Origin: CAYVZU01 sp964455935
GTDB lineage: Bacteria > Fibrobacterota > CAYVZU01
DNA length: 18,733 bases
Reading direction: 5' to 3'
Assembly (NCBI GenBank): GCA_964455935.1
Contig: CAYVZU010000078.1
Span: forward strand, 1-18,733
The position numbers were made by a program, and so were the translations under genes. Below, piece after piece: positions 14,828 to 18,733 of the stretch; the first letter of the stretch is position 1; every line of letters starts with the position of its first letter. Under the pieces are notes generated by a model. It ran no database searches and had not been told where the DNA came from. It was given only the letters and a program-made list of their open reading frames with translations.

Positions 14828-16126
14828 ATGTGCCGGTCTGCAAAGTTGCTAGAGCGCATCTCAAAAAGGATTGCGCGGGCTGAAGCCCGTGCGAAAACGA
14901 CGCAGGCAAGGCGCGCGAAGCAGGCGTATCAGAGGGAGATACGCCGATGGAGCGCAACGAAGCTTGCGGCGTTTGCAGCCGGGCTTTTTGAGATGCGCTC
15001 TACTCACATTGTGGAATTAAGCGCTCCGCGCAGAAAAGGAAACGCGTTTTCACCGGGCCGGGGCGATGAATTCTGGGTCCTGTCCAAGCAGGACCAGGCC
15101 GACCTGATCTGGAAAACCCTTTTTATCGAAAACTCACCCATCAGCGAGGCCTGCCTGGGTGTGCTGACCGCGCTTGAGCGCTTCGGTCTTGATGTGGGCA
15201 GCCGCGACCTGGTTTCGTTTCGCCGCTATTTCCAAAGCCGAAGTGTGGAGCAGCAGATCGACGATGTTTTCCGCCTGGCCGGAGTGAAAGACGTGGTCAT
15301 GACCAACGACCCCTTCGATGCCGACGAGCTTCCCGCCTGGAACGGCAGCGGCAACACCGATGGCCAATTTCATGCGGCCCTGCGGTTCGATGGACTGCTC
15401 AACAACTGGGACAAGGCATACGCTTGTTTGTGCAAGAGCGGTTTCAAGGTTTCACGCAGGCTCGACGGCCGCTCGCTGGATGAGGTTCGCCGGTTTCTCT
15501 CCGAGTGGATCGAGCGGATGAAAGCTGTTTACATGGCTGTCTCCCTTCCGCCGGATTTTGATTTCCCCGATCGATCCGTGCGCACCCGGTTGATCCGCGA
15601 TGCGGTTCTTCCCATAGCCGAGGAATGCGGCATTCCCTTTGCCATGATGATCGGGGTGAAAAAGCTCACAAACCCAAAGCTGCGCGTGGCCGACGACTCG
15701 GTGGGCCGGGCCTCGATCGATGTGGTCGAACATCTCTGTCGCGAATATCCGCAGGTCAAATTTCTTGTTACCATGCTGTCGCGCGAAAACCAGCACGAGT
15801 TATGCTTGGCGGCGCGGAAATTCTCGAACCTCATGATTTTTGGGTGCTGGTGGTATCTCAACAACCCCAGCATCATCGATATGATGACGCGCCAGCGCAT
15901 GGAGCTGCTGGGCACCAGTTTCATCCCGCAGTATTCGGATGCGCGCGTGCTGGACCAGCTTGTCTACAAGTGGAGCCATTCGCGCCGGATTCTTGGCGAT
16001 GTGCTCTTCGATAAATACAAAGTCATCGCTGCAACCGGCTGGACGGTCAGCGAACCCGAAATCCGTCGCGATGTCGAAGGCCTGCTGGGCGGCAATTTTT
16101 GGACGTTCCTGGGTAAATCAATGTGA
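14828..16126 (+). CDS. Uronate isomerase-like protein, N-terminus disrupted
   Basis: From about 15065 on, this looks like a COG1904 (glucuronate/uronate isomerase, UxaC-like) amidohydrolase-fold protein. Signs are SPISEACLGVLTAL, VVMTNDPFDADE, MAVSLPPDFDFP, IPFAMMIGVKKLTNP, LVTMLSRENQHELC, MIFGCWWYLNNPS and SFIPQYSDARVLDQL. Such enzymes interconvert uronates and their keto forms. Full-length members begin with a metal-binding HTHLF-type segment and an LLTYHY segment; neither is here. The first roughly 60 codons read through a MITE-like insert, so residues such as RIARAEARAKTTQARRAKQA are not family sequence. The current frame can start at ATG 14828 (432 residues). The missing metal site suggests an inactive or changed protein, perhaps a decaying gene; the rest of the frame is intact. 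Confidence 0.7.
   Translation: MCRSAKLLERISKRIARAEARAKTTQARRAKQAYQREIRRWSATKLAAFAAGLFEMRSTHIVELSAPRRKGNAFSPGRGDEFWVLSKQDQADLIWKTLFIENSPISEACLGVLTALERFGLDVGSRDLVSFRRYFQSRSVEQQIDDVFRLAGVKDVVMTNDPFDADELPAWNGSGNTDGQFHAALRFDGLLNNWDKAYACLCKSGFKVSRRLDGRSLDEVRRFLSEWIERMKAVYMAVSLPPDFDFPDRSVRTRLIRDAVLPIAEECGIPFAMMIGVKKLTNPKLRVADDSVGRASIDVVEHLCREYPQVKFLVTMLSRENQHELCLAARKFSNLMIFGCWWYLNNPSIIDMMTRQRMELLGTSFIPQYSDARVLDQLVYKWSHSRRILGDVLFDKYKVIAATGWTVSEPEIRRDVEGLLGGNFWTFLGKSM
14850..15002. mobile_element. MITE-like element with 19-bp inverted ends at TA
   Basis: TAGAGCGCATCTCAAAAAG at 14850-14868 is repeated as its exact complement at 14984-15002. The two ends therefore include a TA on each side, which fits duplication of a TA target as made by IS630/Tc1-mariner-type elements. 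Inside is a perfect hairpin, GGCGTATC (14923-14930) and GATACGCC (14938-14945), and the arms pair over further stretches. It has no transposase and is about 150 bp long. It lies within the start of the uronate-isomerase-like gene. The family cannot be named without a search. Confidence 0.85.
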
Positions 16127-16154
16127 TAGTGCCCGCCATAGACCGAACGCCATA

Positions 16155-16733
16155 TTACACGGGCATCTTATCGATATAGCGGACCGGCTTTCCTGTTTTA
16201 GCGAGTTTCGCGCACAGCGCTTCCAGTTTTCCGCCGGGCGATGCATGCACGACAAACACCTCTGCCGCGAGAGCGGCGACGATTTTGTTGCGCTGTTCCG
16301 CAAGATTGGCTCTGTTGCGATCCTCGTATTCTTTGAACGGCGAAAGCAGTAAAAGGCGCCCCTTCTCAATCGGTTCTCGCCACGCCGCAGGTATTCGCAT
16401 TCCATGCAAGCTGCGCGCAGGACACACAATCAAGGGATCATTCCCGCGCAGAAGCACGCGCAGGCATTCTTTTTCCACGGGCGACTGGAATCCGCTGATT
16501 ACGCATTTTCCTTCAACAGCCCATTGGGCGGCCAGATCATGCCCGGCCAGAATATTCTGTCCTGGGCATTTGCTCGAACACAGCAATGCGACTGATTGGG
16601 TGTGGAGTAAACCTTCGTTGCCTATGAGGTCGATGAATTCTGGGGCTGACATTCCAATGAATGACTTCAGTGCAATGGGATAAACGCTATCCGATGCAGA
16701 AATCCGATTAGTGGCGAAAGCCGGATTGTTCAT
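16155..16733 (-). CDS. Stand-alone DprA-like Rossmann protein
   Basis: A protein of 192 residues resembling the Rossmann core of DprA/Smf (and the wider LOG-like group). ALLCSSKCPG sits where DprA has its G-S-R nucleotide loop, followed by ILAGHDLAAQWAVEGKCVISGF, like DprA's helix and VVSGLA strand. PVEKECLRVLLRG and DPLIVCPARSL follow. AEQRNKIVAALAAEVFVVHA matches DprA's RNRIIAGLS--(h)VVEA, then GGKLEALCAKLAKTGKPV. DprA binds single-stranded DNA and loads RecA in transformation. Here the N-terminal SAM-like and C-terminal DML1-like parts are missing, so it is not a full DprA. Its partner or ligand is unknown. The start at 16733 lacks a strong ribosome binding site. It is divergent from the next gene and convergent with the isomerase-like gene. 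Confidence 0.72.
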   Translation of the reverse strand: MNNPAFATNRISASDSVYPIALKSFIGMSAPEFIDLIGNEGLLHTQSVALLCSSKCPGQNILAGHDLAAQWAVEGKCVISGFQSPVEKECLRVLLRGNDPLIVCPARSLHGMRIPAAWREPIEKGRLLLLSPFKEYEDRNRANLAEQRNKIVAALAAEVFVVHASPGGKLEALCAKLAKTGKPVRYIDKMPV

Positions 16734-16861
16734 GGATGTTAAACCTACGCCTCAGGCCGAGTAGTGTGAAATATATCCTTCTTAAGTCACCAAGCGCCTG
16801 AATTCCATGAATTGCTGTTAGAAACTCTTCGAATCCAAAAAATTGTATCTTTCATTGTTAT

Positions 16862-17350
16862 ATGGCTGTCCGCTTCACAGATGCGCAAATTGCTGAACTC
16901 ATGTCCGAGCTTAAGCCGCTTCCAGCTGACTACCTGTCACCAATGGCCATCTCGGAAAAGCGAGGGCATCGGGAAGGAGAATTGGAGGTAATCGGCGCGA
17001 GTGGCAATCGTTTTCTGATCCTTGTGAGGCAGAGCGATACAAATGTGCTTGATTTTTCCATTATACTCGGCGTGGTGCCACAGGGTTCAAATCAGGTGTT
17101 CCGCCTGAAGCGTTACAACGGAAAGAGCCATGACCATACAAATCGTATGGAAAACGTTACTTTCTATGACTTTCATATACATACGGCAACGGAAAGATAT
17201 CAAGAACTCGGCGCCAAAGAAGAGCATTATGCCGAAGCTACAGACCGGTATGGAGATTTGAATGCCGCCATTTCTTGTATGGTGCAGGATTGTGGGTTTC
17301 AAATACAGCCAGCCCTTCAAACCAATCTTTTCGAAGGGATGACGACATGA
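16862..17350 (+). CDS. DUF6978-like protein, first gene of a pair
   Basis: A protein of 162 residues resembling the DUF6978 family; this name is from memory and not checked. The most striking parts are GNRFLILVRQSDTNVLDFSI, then FRLKRYNGKSHDHTN and FYDFHIHTATERYQELG, then YAEATDRYGD. The His- and Tyr-rich middle may be an active or binding site, but no known catalytic motif is recognised. There is no signal peptide or membrane segment, so it is probably cytoplasmic. The ATG at 16862 has an AT-rich leader without a Shine-Dalgarno sequence, so it may be leaderless. Its stop overlaps the next start as ATGA, which argues that both products act together. The region looks less GC-rich than the rest of the window. 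Confidence 0.72.
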   Translation: MAVRFTDAQIAELMSELKPLPADYLSPMAISEKRGHREGELEVIGASGNRFLILVRQSDTNVLDFSIILGVVPQGSNQVFRLKRYNGKSHDHTNRMENVTFYDFHIHTATERYQELGAKEEHYAEATDRYGDLNAAISCMVQDCGFQIQPALQTNLFEGMTT

Positions 17351-18123
17351 CAATTGAGACAATCGAGAGCAAGTTCCGGGAGAAAGTGTCCGCCAAGGTG
17401 CATCTGGTCTCCGAGGGTATGGAACGCTATCGCGTTTTCACGCCCTTCATGTTTGATGATGGCGATCATCTTGCAATTGTCTTGAAGCGGGACAATGGCT
17501 CGTGGATGCTGTCCGACGAAGGTCACACGTACATGCACCTGACATACGAAATGGAAGAGAAGTCATTGTTGCAGGGAACCCGGCAACGGATCATCAATAA
17601 TGCACTTTCAACTTACTCCGTTATGGATAGAGACGGAGAGTTAGTCGCCAAGATCGCCGACGAGGATTATGGGAATGCGCTTTTTTCCTATGTGCAGGCC
17701 CTGATGAAGCTTGCCGACGTGTCCTTTCTCTCCAGCGAACGCGTGAAATCCACTTTCAGGGAAGATTTCATAGCATTGATATCGGAAAACGTGCCGGAAA
17801 GCCGCCGCAAATTCGAATGGTTCGACGCCACGCACGATCCGAAGGGCAACTATTCTGTCGACTGTAGAATTAATGGAATGCCAAAGCCTTTGTATGTTTT
17901 TGCTCTGCCCAACGAAGAGCGGACGAGGGATGCAACAATATCGGTTCTGAATTTCGAAAAATGGAATCTTTCGTTCCAGACGCTCGCTGTCTTTGAAAAT
18001 CAGGAGGACATCAATCGCAAGGTGCTTGCCCGTTTCAGCGATGTTTGTGGTAAGCAGTTCTCAAACCTGGAAACGAATAAACCGCGCATTGCCGGCTATT
18101 TGCGTGAGGCTATAAAAGCTTAA
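17347..18123 (+). CDS. DUF1828/DUF1829-like protein, second gene of a pair
   Basis: A protein of 258 residues. The N-terminal part (about residues 15-60: YRVFTPFMFDDGDHLAIVL then WMLSDEGHTYMHL) resembles DUF1828, whose members have a beta-rich 'F-DGD-I-I ... LTDDG-T' pattern. The remaining part resembles DUF1829. Neither domain has a known function that I can cite. No signal peptide or membrane helix is seen. The start at 17347 is set by ATGA overlap with the upstream gene; AAGG lies upstream. Such domains are met in genomic islands and next to phage or toxin-antitoxin genes, so a defence or conflict role is possible. That is an inference; the sequence shows only the pairing and the domain resemblance. 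Confidence 0.72.
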   Translation: MTIETIESKFREKVSAKVHLVSEGMERYRVFTPFMFDDGDHLAIVLKRDNGSWMLSDEGHTYMHLTYEMEEKSLLQGTRQRIINNALSTYSVMDRDGELVAKIADEDYGNALFSYVQALMKLADVSFLSSERVKSTFREDFIALISENVPESRRKFEWFDATHDPKGNYSVDCRINGMPKPLYVFALPNEERTRDATISVLNFEKWNLSFQTLAVFENQEDINRKVLARFSDVCGKQFSNLETNKPRIAGYLREAIKA

Positions 18124-18168
18124 TCACGCCAACCAGCAATGAGGTTTGCGGCGGGACTTGTTCCGTAC

Positions 18169-18372
18169 TCAGCGGGAATTTTTGCGGATGCAACTATCGA
18201 GACAATTCCTTCCAATGGTATCCGGTAACGGCAACTCGTATTCCTTGCGGATGATCCAACCGGCCTTGGCCTTCTCCTCAACAGCCTTTTTTATCTCCAA
18301 AAACTCCTTGGTCATCAACTGTCTTGGAGGATTCCTCAACACGTCTGTAACTTGATTTTGGAGTTGTTTCAT
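18169..18372 (-). CDS. Small hypothetical protein, 67 aa
   Basis: An unrecognised small protein. It is Lys- and Glu-rich in the middle (KEFLEIKKAVEEKAKAG, likely helical) and ends with a cysteine pair spread over SCIRKN. It starts six bases after the stop of the upstream protease gene, with GAGGAG only two bases before the ATG, so the two are probably co-transcribed and perhaps coupled. The tight layout is the main evidence that it is real; a plus-strand frame over the same bases has no such support. Confidence 0.5.
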   Translation of the reverse strand: MKQLQNQVTDVLRNPPRQLMTKEFLEIKKAVEEKAKAGWIIRKEYELPLPDTIGRNCLDSCIRKNSR

Positions 18373-18378
18373 AGCTCC

Positions 18379-18733
18379 TCAGAAAAAATTCTTTGAGTGC
18401 AAAAAGAAGCTGTAGCCGTTCCTTCGAATGTGATCGACAAGAATATCGTTGTAATCACGAATCAAATCTCGCAGCTTATCATTGGTCGAGTAGTCTTCCA
18501 CCTTTAGTCTCAACTCTGATCTGACGGTTGCAATGCTAATGTGCCGGCCATGAGAGTGCCAGTATTTGTTATCGCCCAGCTTCTTGGCGATTTCCTCCGC
18601 CCTATCTGTCTTCTCCTGGGTAGTGACCGGCAGACCCTTTTTTGCCGGATCCGTCTCATGGCACTTCCAATCTTCAAATTTAGGTTCTTCCGACTTTTCA
18701 GTGGGTACCCCCCACATATAGTGTGAGAAGGTT
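18379..18733 (-). CDS. C-terminal part of SDH-type Clp-fold serine protease
   Basis: The frame is open to the window edge, so the gene is cut and only about 118 C-terminal residues are visible. An internal Met lies at 18717 but no stop precedes it. The segment NKYWHSHGRHISIATV followed by LRLKVEDY resembles the C-terminus of SDH family (serine dehydrogenase proteinase, SppA/ClpP-class) proteins. The following stretch (LRDLIRDYNDILVDHIRRNG) fits the same tail. The catalytic residues lie further upstream, outside the window. Family members are membrane-associated or cytosolic proteases of unclear substrate. The call rests on one short motif region and needs the missing part. Confidence 0.58.
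   Translation of the reverse strand, partial: TFSHYMWGVPTEKSEEPKFEDWKCHETDPAKKGLPVTTQEKTDRAEEIAKKLGDNKYWHSHGRHISIATVRSELRLKVEDYSTNDKLRDLIRDYNDILVDHIRRNGYSFFLHSKNFF

Noticed and set aside
14901..15002. Possible integron attC site, because of the palindrome and GC-rich arms
   Set aside because: No integrase or cassette structure is seen, the ends are exact inverted repeats next to TA, and a MITE-like element explains it better.
16801..16813. AATTC-CAT-GAATT palindrome upstream of the gene pair
   Set aside because: Only five bases per arm in AT-rich DNA; not enough to call an operator.
18146..18355. Plus-strand frame of 69 codons
   Set aside because: It overlaps the minus-strand small gene, which has a ribosome binding site and tight operon spacing.
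1..18733. CRISPR arrays, tRNA or rRNA genes
   Set aside because: No regularly spaced direct repeats, cloverleaf or rRNA sequence was seen on either strand.

Overview
The window is about 18.7 kb of chromosome from a high-GC bacterium with a Gram-negative-type envelope. Three predicted lipoproteins, one of them OmpA-like, and a bifunctional PBP1A-type enzyme point that way. Taxonomy cannot be fixed from the sequence. There are no rRNA or tRNA genes, no CRISPR array and no complete insertion sequence. All motif calls come from reading the sequence; no database search was run.

Region 1 (about 100-3730, minus strand) is a biotin operon transcribed bioB, bioF, a bioH-like esterase, bioC. BioC and the esterase make pimeloyl-ACP by the methyl-ester disguise route, BioF condenses it with alanine, and BioB inserts sulfur. 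bioA and bioD are not in the window. BioB is unusual: the position matching E. coli Cys97 appears to be Asp, and there is an extra Cys before the radical-SAM motif.

Region 2 (3877-7581, minus strand) holds a TrmA/RlmD-like RNA methyltransferase with an altered catalytic motif, a YhcH/YjgK/YiaL sugar protein, a Gfo/Idh/MocA oxidoreductase and a small lipoprotein.

Region 3 (7665-12308, plus strand) is the housekeeping block: PBP1A, then a 173-bp palindromic repeat, then a DciA-like (DUF721) gene overlapping gyrB by ATGA. A 416-bp gap follows, with a second inverted repeat of another family and a candidate promoter. After it come an unrecognised 436-aa lipoprotein on the plus strand and, convergent with it, an OmpA/glycine-zipper lipoprotein.

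Region 4 (14782-18733) is the accessory part. A uronate-isomerase-like gene lacks its N-terminal metal-binding segment, and its 5' end is interrupted by a MITE-like element (14850-15002) flanked by TA. Removing the element and one TA in silico joins the best-placed ATG to the rest of the gene in frame. Next comes a stand-alone DprA-like Rossmann protein. Divergent from it is an ATGA-coupled two-gene unit that resembles DUF6978 plus DUF1828/DUF1829. At the right edge, on the minus strand, are a small gene and the C-terminal part of an SDH-type Clp-fold serine protease. Base composition looks less GC-rich from about 16.7 kb on. This cluster is the best candidate for an undescribed accessory, possibly defence-related, system; that reading is an inference from content and layout.
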